Shown here: positions 8,088 to 16,432 of the stretch, in pieces
Position numbering within the stretch: the first letter of the stretch is position 1
Layout of the letters: each line of letters opens with the position of its first letter
Assembly (NCBI GenBank): GCA_963664035.2
Contig: OY760867.2
Span: forward strand, 682,001 to 746,000
Direction of reading: 5' to 3'
From: G958296245 sp963664035
Lineage (GTDB): Bacteria > Chloroflexota > Dehalococcoidia > Lucifugimonadales > G958296245
DNA: 64,000 nt
Made by a program: the position numbers and the translations under genes
Notes under the pieces: generated by a model
Told to the model about the DNA's origin: nothing
Database searches by the model: none
Seen by the model: only the letters and a program-made list of their open reading frames with translations

Positions 8088-9054
8088 CGACGGCGCCCTG
8101 CACGAGCCGACGCTCGGCTTCCTGGTCTCCTGCGGCCTCGGCGTACACCGGTCGAACCTGCGCAGGTACACGGCCGAGATGCCGTCGCTGCCCGGCGTGA
8201 CGGTTCACTTCCAGCGCAGCGCCGACATAGGCATGGAGGTCGAGGAGGGCACGGCCGACCTGGGGATCATGGGGTACGACAAGTACCTGGAGACCCGCCG
8301 GGAGGGCGGCGACGCAGCCGTCATAATCGAGGGCCTGGACTTCGGACACTGCACGCTCGTCCTCGGCGTGCCCGACTCCTGGATAGACGTCGAGTCGGTC
8401 TCGGACCTCGCGGAGCTCGCGATGGAGTTCAGGGAGGAGGGGAGGGACCTGCAGGTCGCCACCAAGTACCCCAGGTCGGTGGAGCGGTTCCTGCTGCGCA
8501 GCGGCGTCAACTACTTCTCGCTGGTGCCGTCCAGCGGGACGCTGGAGGTGGCGCCGGCGATGGGGTACGCCGACATCATCGCCGACATCACGTCGAGCGG
8601 GACTACGCTGAGGGAGAACAGGCTCAAGACGATCCAGGGCGGCGTCATCATGAGCTCGGAGGCATGCCTGGTCGCCAACAGGCGGCAGGTGGCCGCCTCG
8701 GAGGAGAAGCTCCGGCTGGCCGCGGCGCTGCTGGAGCGGATCGAGGCGCGGCTGGAGGCGAAGGACCTGTACAGCGTGACCGCCAACCTGCGCGGCGAGA
8801 CTGCGGAGGGCGTCGCCGGGCTGGTGCTGGACCACGGGGACATATCGGGGCTCCGCGGCCCGACGATCTCCAAGGTACACACGCTGGAGGGCGAAGGCTG
8901 GTTCGCCGTGACGGTGCTGGTCGAGCGGGCGAAGATGATGGAGGCGGTGAAGCGGTTCCGCGAGATAGGCGCGAGCAGCGTCACCGTCTCGCAGCCGGAC
9001 TACGTCTTCAGGTCGCGGTCGAAGGCGGTCGCGCGCCTCGTGGACGGCGGGTGA
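8065..9054 (+). CDS. hisG: ATP phosphoribosyltransferase HisG (long form)
   Basis: Catalyses ATP + PRPP to phosphoribosyl-ATP, the committed step of histidine synthesis. The TTG at 8065 is preferred: it follows a G-rich ribosome site and the recognisable protein begins at LLRLAVSSDGAL, giving 329 residues. Signatures include EEGTADLGIMGYDKYLE and the PRPP-binding ADIIADITSSGTTLREN. After the catalytic part there is a further ~100-residue C-terminal region (TISKVHTLEGEGWFAVTVLV) that looks like the ACT-like histidine-sensing domain of long-form HisG. Long-form enzymes normally do not use HisZ, so the pairing is unusual. Ends 3 bases before the next gene. Confidence 0.9.
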   Translation: MLRLAVSSDGALHEPTLGFLVSCGLGVHRSNLRRYTAEMPSLPGVTVHFQRSADIGMEVEEGTADLGIMGYDKYLETRREGGDAAVIIEGLDFGHCTLVLGVPDSWIDVESVSDLAELAMEFREEGRDLQVATKYPRSVERFLLRSGVNYFSLVPSSGTLEVAPAMGYADIIADITSSGTTLRENRLKTIQGGVIMSSEACLVANRRQVAASEEKLRLAAALLERIEARLEAKDLYSVTANLRGETAEGVAGLVLDHGDISGLRGPTISKVHTLEGEGWFAVTVLVERAKMMEAVKRFREIGASSVTVSQPDYVFRSRSKAVARLVDGG

Positions 9055-9057
9055 GGC

Positions 9058-9801
9058 GTGCCGAACCTGTCCGCGCACATAGAGTTGGCCTCCATGGTCG
9101 CGGAGCGGCTGGGGTCCTCCGCCCTCGACGGGACCCTTGGCTACTTCCTGCTGGGGGCCACGTCGCCCGACATCAGGGCGATCACGAAGGCCGACCGGCA
9201 GGACTACCACTTCGCGCCGCTGAGCTTCGAGTCGGTGGGCGCCGGCGTGGACGGGATGTTCGCCGCGCACCCGGAGCTCCGAGCCGCCGGGTGGGGCGGC
9301 CCCACCAGCGCCTTCGTCGCCGGCTACATGACCCACCTGATCTACGACGAGACGTGGATAGTCGAGATGTTCAGGCCCTGCTTCGGCAACAGGGACGTCT
9401 TCGCCGACGAGACGGAGGGCAAGGTGCTCGACCGCGCGTTGCAGCTCGACCTGGACCGGCAGGCCCAGCCGAGGGCCGCCGCGTCGCTGCCGGCCATCGG
9501 CGGCGCGTCGGGGAGCGTCGACGTGCGGTTCCTGCAATCCGACGAGCTCGCGCGGTGGCGCGACTGGGTGGTGGAGTTCGTGGGGCGCGGCTTCTCGTGG
9601 GACCGCCTCGACTTCATGGCCCGCAGGGCCTCGGCGGGCGCGGACCCGCAGCCCTTCGTAGAGGTGGCGGACGCCTTCCTGGACGGAATGCCGGGCAGCA
9701 TGGAAGAGCTGTGCCGGCGGGTCGGCCCCGGCCGCGTGGCGCGGTTCAAGGCTCGCGCGCTCGATGCGGCCACCGCCTACGCGGAGGACTACCTGTCTTG
9801 A
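9058..9801 (+). CDS. Zinc-dependent phospholipase C-like protein
   Basis: A 247-residue protein inside the his operon, with a GTG start 3 bases after hisG. The conserved pieces NLSAHIELA near the start, LLGATSPDIRAITKADRQDYHFA, and FVAGYMTHLIYDETWI carry the spaced His/Asp residues of the all-helical zinc-dependent phospholipase C / S1-P1-nuclease-like fold. No signal peptide is visible, so it is probably cytoplasmic and its substrate is unknown. It overlaps the hisD start by 4 bases (TTGA), so it is translationally coupled within the operon. Why a putative hydrolase is embedded here is unclear; the activity is inferred from motif spacing only. Confidence 0.6.
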   Translation: MPNLSAHIELASMVAERLGSSALDGTLGYFLLGATSPDIRAITKADRQDYHFAPLSFESVGAGVDGMFAAHPELRAAGWGGPTSAFVAGYMTHLIYDETWIVEMFRPCFGNRDVFADETEGKVLDRALQLDLDRQAQPRAAASLPAIGGASGSVDVRFLQSDELARWRDWVVEFVGRGFSWDRLDFMARRASAGADPQPFVEVADAFLDGMPGSMEELCRRVGPGRVARFKARALDAATAYAEDYLS

Positions 9802-11105
9802 GGACAGTCAGGGGGTTGGAGGAAGCCGCAAGGGCGCTCACCCAGGGCCGCGGCCTGCACCTAGAGGACCTGGGTACGGGCAAGAGGCCCATCGCGGTGG
9901 TCGAGGAGATACTGCGCCGCGTCCGCGAGGGCGGCGACGACGCCGTGCGGGACATAACGCGCGAGATAGAGGGGGCGGACCTGGCCGACCTGGAGACGCC
10001 GCGTTCGGCCATCGCCGAGGCCCGCGATTCGGTCTCCGACGAGGTGGCGGACGCCCTCCGCTTCGCGGCGGAGCGCGTCCGGCGCTTCCACGAGTCGAGC
10101 ATGCCCCAGGGCTGGCACGACCCCGCCAACGGCTACGGCGAGCTATTCGCGCCGGTGTCCCGCGTGGGCGCGTACGTGCCCGGGGGCACCGCGAGGTACC
10201 CGTCCACGGTGCTGATGACCGTCATCCCCGCCAGGGTGGCCGGCGTGGAAGAGGTGATCGTGGCGACCCCGGGCGGCGTGTCGGGCTACCCCGACCCGGT
10301 GGTGCTCGCGGCGGCGGACGTGGCCGGCGCCGACAGGGTCTTCCGCATAGGCGGGGCGCAGGCGATAGCGGCGATGGCGTACGGCACGGAGACTGTGCCG
10401 AGGGTGGACCTGGTATGCGGGCCGGGCAACATCTTCACCACCCTGGCGAAGAAGCTGCTGTTCGGGGAGGTGGGCATAGACGGCCTGTACGGCCCCACCG
10501 AAACGGCGCTGGTGGCCGACGAGACGGCCAACCCCACGACGTGCGCCGCCGACCTGATCGCGCAGGCGGAGCACGACGAGATGGCTACCCCCGTGCTCAT
10601 CACGACCTCGGAGGACCTGGCGCGTTCCGTGATAAGGGAGATCGACGTCCGCGCGCGGCGTCTTGACAGGGCGGCTACCATCATTGCGTCGGTGCGCAAC
10701 AGGGGCGTCGCCGCCATAGTCGGCAGCCTGGACGAGGCGGTAGAGCTCGCCAACGAGTACGCCCCCGAGCACCTGAGCCTGATGGTGGAGGAGCCGAAGG
10801 CGCTGATGGGCAGTGTGCGAAACGCGGGGGCGCTCTTCTTGGGCGAGTACTCGCACGAGGTGTTGGGCGATTACGTGGCGGGGCCTAGCCACGTCATGCC
10901 CACCGGCGGCACCGCGAGGTTCAACTCCGGTATCGGCGTCCGCACCTTCCTGAAGAGCATCCCCTACGTGGACCTGGACGAGGCCGCCTCCGCGCCGCTC
11001 GCGAGGGCGGCGTCCGCGCTCGGCCGCGCGGAGGGCCTCACGGCCCACGCCGAGGCGGCGGAGATACGCGAAGAGACCCGAAGGGAGGCGGAGCCACGGC
11101 GATGA
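9798..11105 (+). CDS. hisD: Histidinol dehydrogenase
   Basis: Oxidises histidinol to histidine in two NAD-dependent steps. The 435-residue protein shows the family blocks YVPGGTARYPSTVLM, GAQAIAAMAYGTETVPRVDLV, the GPGNIFTTLAKK segment and the zinc/catalytic region AEHDEMATPVLIT. Near the C-terminus is SHVMPTGGTARFNSGI. Start chosen as TTG 9798, which overlaps the previous stop by 4 bases and has GGAGG 9 bases upstream. The hisC start overlaps its stop as ATGA. Length matches the family. Confidence 0.95.
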   Translation: MRTVRGLEEAARALTQGRGLHLEDLGTGKRPIAVVEEILRRVREGGDDAVRDITREIEGADLADLETPRSAIAEARDSVSDEVADALRFAAERVRRFHESSMPQGWHDPANGYGELFAPVSRVGAYVPGGTARYPSTVLMTVIPARVAGVEEVIVATPGGVSGYPDPVVLAAADVAGADRVFRIGGAQAIAAMAYGTETVPRVDLVCGPGNIFTTLAKKLLFGEVGIDGLYGPTETALVADETANPTTCAADLIAQAEHDEMATPVLITTSEDLARSVIREIDVRARRLDRAATIIASVRNRGVAAIVGSLDEAVELANEYAPEHLSLMVEEPKALMGSVRNAGALFLGEYSHEVLGDYVAGPSHVMPTGGTARFNSGIGVRTFLKSIPYVDLDEAASAPLARAASALGRAEGLTAHAEAAEIREETRREAEPRR

Positions 11106-12187
11106 GCAAGACGGTTAGGGACCTGGTGCGTCCGCACCTCGTCGACATACACACGTACGACCCCGTGGACCCGCCGGAGGTGCTGGCGAGGCGCGCGGGG
11201 GTACCCGAGGAGCGCATCGTCAAGCTCAACGGGAACGAGAACCCCTACGGCGGGTCGCCAAAGGTGGCGGAGGCGCTCGCCAGGGCGCCGGTCCACATCT
11301 ACCCGGACCCGCTGCAACGGAGCGTCAGGGCGGCGCTGTCGGCGCACACCGGGTTCGACGATAGGCACATCATCGCGGGGGCGGGCAGCGACGAGCTTAT
11401 CGACCTGCTGATGCGGCTGTTCATCTCGCCGGGCGACACGGTGCTGGACTGCGACCCGACGTTCGGCATGTACGGCTTCTGCGCAAGGGTGGCGGGCGCG
11501 AACATAAGGCTGGTGCCCCGCGACGACTCCTTCGAGATCGACGTGCCTGCCGTGAAGGAGGCGATAGACGAGCGCACGAAGATCATGTTCATCAGCTCGC
11601 CGAACAACCCGACGGGCAACATCGTCTCCGAGGCCGAGGTGCGGGAGCTGCTGGAGGCGGGGCCGGTGGTGGTAGTGGACGAGGCATACCACGAGTTCGC
11701 CGGGGAGACCCTTGCGGGGCTGGTGCCGGAGTACGAGAACCTGGTCGTGCTCAGGACGCTGAGCAAGTGGGCGGGCCTTGCGGGCCTGCGCATCGGCTAC
11801 GGCTTCATGAGCGACTGGCTGGTGGACCACGTCATCGACATCAAGCCGCCGTACAACATCAGCGTCGCGGCTGAGGCGGCGCTGCTCGCGTCGCTGGAGG
11901 ACTCCGAGGTGCTGCTTGGGCAGGTGGACCGCCTCGTCTCAGAGCAGAGGCGGCTCTTCGCCGAGCTCCAGGGCCTACCCGGCATAAAGCCCTGGCCCTC
12001 GCACGCGAACTTCATCCTGTGCAGGGTCGAGGACGGAAGCGCGGGGGAGGTGTACGAGGGGCTGGCGCGCAGGGGCGTCTTCGTGCGGAAGTTCGGCCAC
12101 GAACGGCTGCTGGACTGCTTCAGGGTCTCCATAGGGACGCCGCAGCAGAACGACGCCTTCCTAGACGCGCTGGCGGCGCTGGTCTAG
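11102..12187 (+). CDS. hisC: Histidinol-phosphate aminotransferase, copy 1
   Basis: PLP-dependent fold-type I aminotransferase of 361 residues that converts imidazole-acetol phosphate to histidinol phosphate. Visible features are LNGNENPYGGSPKVAEAL, the PLP-contact SSPNNPTGN, the VVDEAYHEFAG segment and the Schiff-base lysine in RTLSKWAGLAGLRIGY. ATGA overlap with hisD. A second, very similar gene follows 26 bases later, with stretches of more than 60 identical bases between them (for example around 11299-11362 and 12428-12490), so this is a recent tandem duplication or one kept alike by gene conversion. Confidence 0.92.
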   Translation: MSKTVRDLVRPHLVDIHTYDPVDPPEVLARRAGVPEERIVKLNGNENPYGGSPKVAEALARAPVHIYPDPLQRSVRAALSAHTGFDDRHIIAGAGSDELIDLLMRLFISPGDTVLDCDPTFGMYGFCARVAGANIRLVPRDDSFEIDVPAVKEAIDERTKIMFISSPNNPTGNIVSEAEVRELLEAGPVVVVDEAYHEFAGETLAGLVPEYENLVVLRTLSKWAGLAGLRIGYGFMSDWLVDHVIDIKPPYNISVAAEAALLASLEDSEVLLGQVDRLVSEQRRLFAELQGLPGIKPWPSHANFILCRVEDGSAGEVYEGLARRGVFVRKFGHERLLDCFRVSIGTPQQNDAFLDALAALV

Positions 12188-12213
12188 CGGACCGTGTGCG
12201 GTAAGGCGAGACC

Positions 12214-13323
12214 GTGGACGCGACGGCGATGAGAAGGCCGGTGCGGGAGATGGCGAGGCCGCACCTCGTCGACGTGCGCCCGTACGACCCCGTGGACCCG
12301 CCCGAGGTGCTGGCGAAGCGCATGGGCCTGCCCGCGGAGAGCATCGTCAAGCTCGATGCGAACGAGAACCCCTACGGCGCTTCGCCCAAGGTGGCCGAGG
12401 CCCTCGCCAGGGCGCCGTTCCACGTCTACCCGGACCCGCTGCAACGGAGCGTCAGGGCGGCGCTGTCGGCGCACACCGGGTTCGACGAAAGCCGCATTGT
12501 CGCGGGCGCGGGCAGCGGCGAGCTTATCGACCTGCTGGTCAGGCTGTTCACGTCGCCCGGAGACACGCTGCTGGACTGCGACCCCACCTTCGGCATGTAC
12601 GGCTTCTACGCCAGGCTGGCTGGCGCCAATATAAGGCTCGTGCCCAGGGACGAGTCCTTCGAGGTCGACGTGCGGGCCGTCAAGGACGCCATCGACGACC
12701 GGACCAAGGTACTGTTCTTCACGTCGCCGAACAACCCGACGGGCAACCTGCTCTCCGAGGCCGACGCCAGGGAGCTCCTGGAGGCGGGGCCGGTCGTGGT
12801 GGTCGACGAGGCATACCACGAGTTCGCCGGGGAGACGCTGGCGGGGCTGGTCCCCGAGTACGAGAACCTGGTCGTGCTGAGGACGCTGAGCAAGTGGGCG
12901 GGACTGGCGGCCCTGCGCGTCGGCTACGGCCTCATGAGCCCCCGGCTGGTCGAGCACGTCATCGACATCAAGCCGCCGTACAACATCAGCGTAGCGGCTG
13001 AGGCGGCGACGCTCGCGTCGCTGGAGGACTCCGAAGCGCTGCTCGGGAACGTGGGCCGGCTCGTCGACGAGCGAGAACGTCTCTTCGGGGAACTACGGAA
13101 GCTACCCGGCATACAGCCGTGGCCTTCCCGCGCTAACTTCATCCTCTGCCGGGTCGAGGACGGAAGCGCGCGGGAGGTTCACGAGGGGCTGGCGCGCAGG
13201 GGCGTCTTCGTGCGCAGGCACGTCCACGCACGGCTCAGGGACTGCTTCAGGGTGTCGGTGGGGAAGCCGGAGCAGAACGACGCCTTCCTGGCCGCGCTGA
13301 GAGAGCTGACCTTGCGGCCATAG
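12214..13323 (+). CDS. hisC: Histidinol-phosphate aminotransferase, copy 2
   Basis: Tandem paralogue of the preceding gene, 369 residues, with the same blocks LDANENPYGASPKVAEAL, TSPNNPTGN and RTLSKWAGLAALRVGY. All PLP-site residues are kept, so both copies look functional. The GTG at 12214 is taken as the start; an in-frame ATG at 12229 is an alternative. Differences cluster at the two ends and in scattered substitutions, which leaves room for one copy to have shifted toward another substrate such as aromatic amino acids or prephenate, but nothing in the active-site blocks shows this. Confidence 0.9.
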   Translation: MDATAMRRPVREMARPHLVDVRPYDPVDPPEVLAKRMGLPAESIVKLDANENPYGASPKVAEALARAPFHVYPDPLQRSVRAALSAHTGFDESRIVAGAGSGELIDLLVRLFTSPGDTLLDCDPTFGMYGFYARLAGANIRLVPRDESFEVDVRAVKDAIDDRTKVLFFTSPNNPTGNLLSEADARELLEAGPVVVVDEAYHEFAGETLAGLVPEYENLVVLRTLSKWAGLAALRVGYGLMSPRLVEHVIDIKPPYNISVAAEAATLASLEDSEALLGNVGRLVDERERLFGELRKLPGIQPWPSRANFILCRVEDGSAREVHEGLARRGVFVRRHVHARLRDCFRVSVGKPEQNDAFLAALRELTLRP

Positions 13324-13327
13324 GCTC

Positions 13328-13336
13328 TGATATACT
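13328..13336 (+). promoter_or_regulatory. Extended -10 element
   Basis: TGATATACT, an extended -10 (TG-n-TATACT), just after the hisC2 stop, with no good -35. It would start a transcript near 13343 that runs through the structured 270-base leader into the GMC oxidoreductase gene. Confidence 0.4.
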
Positions 13337-13615
13337 TCCCGACATGATCCGCTCCCTACGGAGATCCGCGAGGATCATACGGATGGCCCCCGGGCCGTGG
13401 TACGTTCGCGCGTGGCAGGTGCTACGGAACCTGTCCATCAAGGTACGCCGCGTTAGCCTCTGCTGCGGGAACCCTGGGCAGCCCGGATGCTGAGCGGAAG
13501 CCCCTGAGGCTCCCGGAGGGAGCCACCACCCGCACCGGCACTAGCGTCAACCTAAGCTCGGAGAGAAGTTCCAGCCTCTATGCGGTCGGGGTAGACGAGC
13601 AGGGAGAACTGAGAG
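13337..13615 (+). ncRNA. Structured leader or small RNA candidate
   Basis: A 279-base gap in an otherwise tightly packed operon. It has several compact hairpins: GATCC-GCGA-GGATC at 13363-13376, a CTCC/GGAG stem just before it, and a GGCTCCC-GGA-GGGAGCC stem at 13508-13524. No ORF with a ribosome site is seen. It does not show the signature strings of SRP RNA, RNase P, tmRNA, TPP or cobalamin riboswitches. It may be an uncharacterised leader for the GMC gene or a standalone RNA. Confidence 0.35.
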
Positions 13616-15232
13616 ATGGGCAGCAGCAACGGTACGGTGGACGCCCTCGTGATCGGGGCCGGCGCGTCGGGCGGGGCGTTCTCGTGGAGTCTCGCCAACG
13701 CCGGCTTCGACGTGATGTGCCTGGAGCAGGGCGACTGGGTGGACCCGAAGTCCTACCCCTCCACGCAACAGGACTGGGAGACCCACCGGCTGACCGACTT
13801 CAGCCCCGACCCAAACCTGAGGGCGCAGCCGCAGGACTACCCGGTCAACAACGACGACTCCCCCATCGCGCCGCTCATGTACAACGCCGTCGGCGGCAGC
13901 ACGATACACTGGAGCGGCCACTTCCCGCGTATGCGCCCGTCGGACTTCCGCGCCAGGACGCTGGACGGCGTCGCCGACGACTGGCCGCTCTCCTACTACG
14001 ACCTCGAGCCGTACTTCGACCTGAATGATCGGATGATAGGCGTGGCGGGGGTGACGGGCGACCCGGCCAACCCGCCGAGGTCGCCGCGCCAGACCCCGCC
14101 GGTGCCGATGGGCAAGGTCGGCGAGAAGGTCATTGAGGGCTTCGACAACCTCGGGTGGCACTGGTGGCCCTCCGACAACGCCGTGCTCACGGCACCGTAC
14201 GACGGCAGGGCGCCCTGCAACAACTGCGGCCCGTGCGACATAGGCTGCTACCGCAGGGCGAAGGCCAGCAGCGACGTCAGCTACTGGCCCAAGGCCATCG
14301 CCAGGGGCGCGGCGCTCGAGACCGGCGCCAGGGTGCGCGAGATAACCGTGGGCGCGGACGGTCGGGCGCGCGGCGCGGTCTACTACGACCGCGACAGCGT
14401 GCTGCGCGAGCAGAAGGCGCGCATCGTGGTCATGGCCTGCAACGGCGTCGGAACGCCCCGCATCCTGCTCAGCTCGCAATCGGGGCGCTTCCCCAACGGG
14501 CTGGCGAACGGCAACGGCCTCGTTGGCACGCACCTCATGTTCCACCCATACGCCATGATCACCGGCGTATTCGACGATCAACTGGACGGCCACAAGGGCC
14601 CCCTGGGATGCATCATCATGAGCCAGGAGTTCTACGAGACGGACGAAAGCCGGGGCTTCGTACGCGGCTACACGCTGCAGATGGCCCGAAGCTCCGGCCC
14701 GCTGAACACCGCGCTCGGCGGCCTTGGCGCGCACGGCGCGATCCCGTGGGGCGAGGGCCACCACGGTACCTTCACCGAGCGGCACGGGCGCACGGCCACC
14801 CTATGCGCCATCGGCGACGACCTCCCGGAGGCGCACAACCGGGTCACGCTGGACCCGGAGATGACGGACAGCGACGGCATCCCCGCGCCCAAGATCAGCT
14901 ACACCCTCTCGGACAACAGCCGCCGGCTGCTCGACCACGCAATCGCCCGCAGCGGCGAGGCGCTGGAGGCGGCGGGCGCGCGCCAGGTGCTCGCAAACCC
15001 GCTGATGCACCGCGCCGGGTGGCACCTGATGGGCACGGCGAGGATGGGCGCGGACCCTGAGAGGTCGGTCGTGGACGGCGGCGGCAGGAGCCACGAGGTG
15101 GACAACCTGTACGTCATCGACGGCAGCATCCTCACCACGGGAGGCGCCGTCAACCCGACCTCGACTATCCAGGCCCTGGCGCTATACATAGCCGCAGGCA
15201 TACGGGAGACCGCCCGCGAGCAGCGGGGCTAG
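13616..15232 (+). CDS. GMC-family FAD oxidoreductase
   Basis: A 538-residue glucose-methanol-choline oxidoreductase. The N-terminal FAD-binding GAGASGG (residues ~13-19), a VGGSTIHWSG segment, and the C-terminal GWHLMGTARMG with the active-site histidine and NPTSTIQALAL are all present. A cysteine-rich insert, CNNCGPCDIGCYRR, is characteristic of the subgroup that partners a small gluconate-dehydrogenase-subunit-3-like protein and passes electrons onward. That partner is encoded 10 bases downstream. It oxidises an alcohol or sugar of unknown identity. ATG start with GGGAG upstream. Its position between hisC2 and hisB suggests insertion into the his operon. No export signal is obvious. Confidence 0.9.
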   Translation: MGSSNGTVDALVIGAGASGGAFSWSLANAGFDVMCLEQGDWVDPKSYPSTQQDWETHRLTDFSPDPNLRAQPQDYPVNNDDSPIAPLMYNAVGGSTIHWSGHFPRMRPSDFRARTLDGVADDWPLSYYDLEPYFDLNDRMIGVAGVTGDPANPPRSPRQTPPVPMGKVGEKVIEGFDNLGWHWWPSDNAVLTAPYDGRAPCNNCGPCDIGCYRRAKASSDVSYWPKAIARGAALETGARVREITVGADGRARGAVYYDRDSVLREQKARIVVMACNGVGTPRILLSSQSGRFPNGLANGNGLVGTHLMFHPYAMITGVFDDQLDGHKGPLGCIIMSQEFYETDESRGFVRGYTLQMARSSGPLNTALGGLGAHGAIPWGEGHHGTFTERHGRTATLCAIGDDLPEAHNRVTLDPEMTDSDGIPAPKISYTLSDNSRRLLDHAIARSGEALEAAGARQVLANPLMHRAGWHLMGTARMGADPERSVVDGGGRSHEVDNLYVIDGSILTTGGAVNPTSTIQALALYIAAGIRETAREQRG

Positions 15233-15242
15233 GGGTAGGCCA

Positions 15243-15701
15243 ATGAGCGACGGCAATGCAACCGGAGTGCTATCCCCCGCGCAGCGCGCCCTTCTCGCCG
15301 ACGTGCTCGACCGGGTCGTGCCGGCCGAAGGCGCGCGCCCCGGCGCGGGAGAGGCCGGCGCGGCGGGCTACGTGGACGGGGCGCTGGAGCGCAACCCCGG
15401 GTTGAGGCACGCCTTCCTGTCGGGGCTGGCGGCGCTGGACGCCCCCAGCCCATTCGAGTCGCTGACCGCGGACGAGAAGGCATCGCGGATGCGCTGCGTC
15501 GAGGCCGCGCACCCGGACTTCTTCACGACGCTGGTGCGCGAGGGGTACGCCGGCTACTACTCGAACCCCGCAGTCGTCGAGGCCCTGGGACTCGACCCGA
15601 CGCCGCCCCAGCCCGTCGGGTACGTGCTGGAGCCATTCGACTACCGCCTGCTGGACAAGCCGAAGAAGCTCGGCAAGCTATACAAGGATGTCAGACCGTG
15701 A
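15243..15701 (+). CDS. Gluconate 2-dehydrogenase subunit 3-like protein
   Basis: A 152-residue protein with the LSPAQRALLADVLDRVVPAE opening and YYSNPAVVEALGLDP ending typical of the gluconate 2-dehydrogenase subunit 3 family. These are small subunits that accompany GMC flavoprotein dehydrogenases, usually needed for assembly or export of the large subunit. No twin-arginine signal is visible here. It begins 10 bases after the GMC gene, and its stop overlaps the GTG start of hisB by 4 bases, which ties the redox pair translationally to the his pathway genes. Confidence 0.85.
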   Translation: MSDGNATGVLSPAQRALLADVLDRVVPAEGARPGAGEAGAAGYVDGALERNPGLRHAFLSGLAALDAPSPFESLTADEKASRMRCVEAAHPDFFTTLVREGYAGYYSNPAVVEALGLDPTPPQPVGYVLEPFDYRLLDKPKKLGKLYKDVRP

Positions 15702-16297
15702 CAGCACGCACCGCCCAGATAAGCAGGAAGACAGGCGAGACCGACATATCGGTCTCGGTGGACCTCGACGGCGCCGGCCGGTACAGCGTGTGTACCGGCA
15801 ACGGCATGTTCGACCACCTGCTGGCGCAGCTATCGCGCCACGGCCTGATCGACGTGGACATATCCGCCTCCGGCGACGTGGAGGTGGGCTGGCACCATAT
15901 CGTAGAGGACGTTGGCATAGTACTCGGGCGCACTCTCCGGCAGGCCGTCGGCGACGGGTCGGGCATCGTCAGGACGGGCCACTCCTACGTACCTCTGGAC
16001 GAGACGCTGGCGTTCGTGGCGGTGGACCTGAGCGGCAGGGGGTACCCGGTCATAGACGCCAAGCTGACCGACACCGACATGGGCAGCCTCCCCGCCTCGC
16101 TGGTCACGCACTTCCTCGAGACGCTCTCCCGCGAGGGCGGCTTCAACATGCACGCCACCGTGCTGACCGGGGCGAACAACCACCACAAGGCGGAGGCGCT
16201 TTTCAAGGCGCTCGCGCGGGCGCTGCGGGCCGCGTCCGCCATCGACGAGAGGCGCGGCGGCGCCGTGCCGAGCACCAAGGGCACCATAGAGGGGTAG
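15698..16297 (+). CDS. hisB: Imidazoleglycerol-phosphate dehydratase
   Basis: Monofunctional HisB (199 residues), dehydrating imidazole-glycerol phosphate. Two metal-binding HH-x-x-E motifs are present (GWHHIVEDVGI and NNHHKAEALFKAL), with FDHLLAQLSRHG, DETLAFVAVDLSGRGYP and the C-terminal PSTKGTIEG. The residue just before the first HH is Trp rather than the usual Asp, and RTGHSYVPLDETL replaces the common PMDEAL form, so it is a divergent but apparently complete enzyme. GTG start overlaps the previous gene (GTGA). hisA, hisF, hisH and hisI/E are not in the window. Confidence 0.93.
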   Translation: MTARTAQISRKTGETDISVSVDLDGAGRYSVCTGNGMFDHLLAQLSRHGLIDVDISASGDVEVGWHHIVEDVGIVLGRTLRQAVGDGSGIVRTGHSYVPLDETLAFVAVDLSGRGYPVIDAKLTDTDMGSLPASLVTHFLETLSREGGFNMHATVLTGANNHHKAEALFKALARALRAASAIDERRGGAVPSTKGTIEG

Positions 16298-16318
16298 CAC
16301 GTGCCCTGGTAGCCCGGG

Positions 16319-16343
16319 CGCAGGTCCTCCAGCAGGACCTGCG
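16319..16343 (+). terminator. Strong hairpin after hisB
   Basis: Ten-base perfect stem CGCAGGTCCT / AGGACCTGCG with a 5-base loop, 22 bases after the hisB stop. There is no T-run after it, so it may be a 3'-end stabiliser or a factor-dependent stop rather than a classical intrinsic terminator. Confidence 0.45.
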
Positions 16344-16395
16344 GACCTACAGCCTGTTGACCTCCCGCCCTGTCACCGTTAGCCGAGCGACAATC

Positions 16396-16425
16396 TTGAC
16401 ATGCGGACGTGCGGTCAACGATAGT
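16396..16425 (+). promoter_or_regulatory. tRNA promoter
   Basis: Perfect -35 TTGACA, 18 bases, then GATAGT. The predicted start is about one base before the mature tRNA 5' end at 16433, as common for monocistronic tRNA genes. Confidence 0.55.
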
Positions 16426-16432
16426 ATCGGCA

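Noticed and set aside
8664..9797. Open frame extending hisD about 378 codons upstream
   Set aside because: The extra part overlaps hisG and the PLC-like gene, is low-complexity, and a TTG with a good ribosome site at 9798 gives a normal-length HisD.
13337..13615. Known riboswitch or SRP/6S RNA in the GMC leader
   Set aside because: By eye it lacks the conserved strings of cobalamin, TPP and SRP RNAs; a weak resemblance of GCCCCTGAGGC and CTCGGAGA to 6S RNA pieces is not in the right arrangement.
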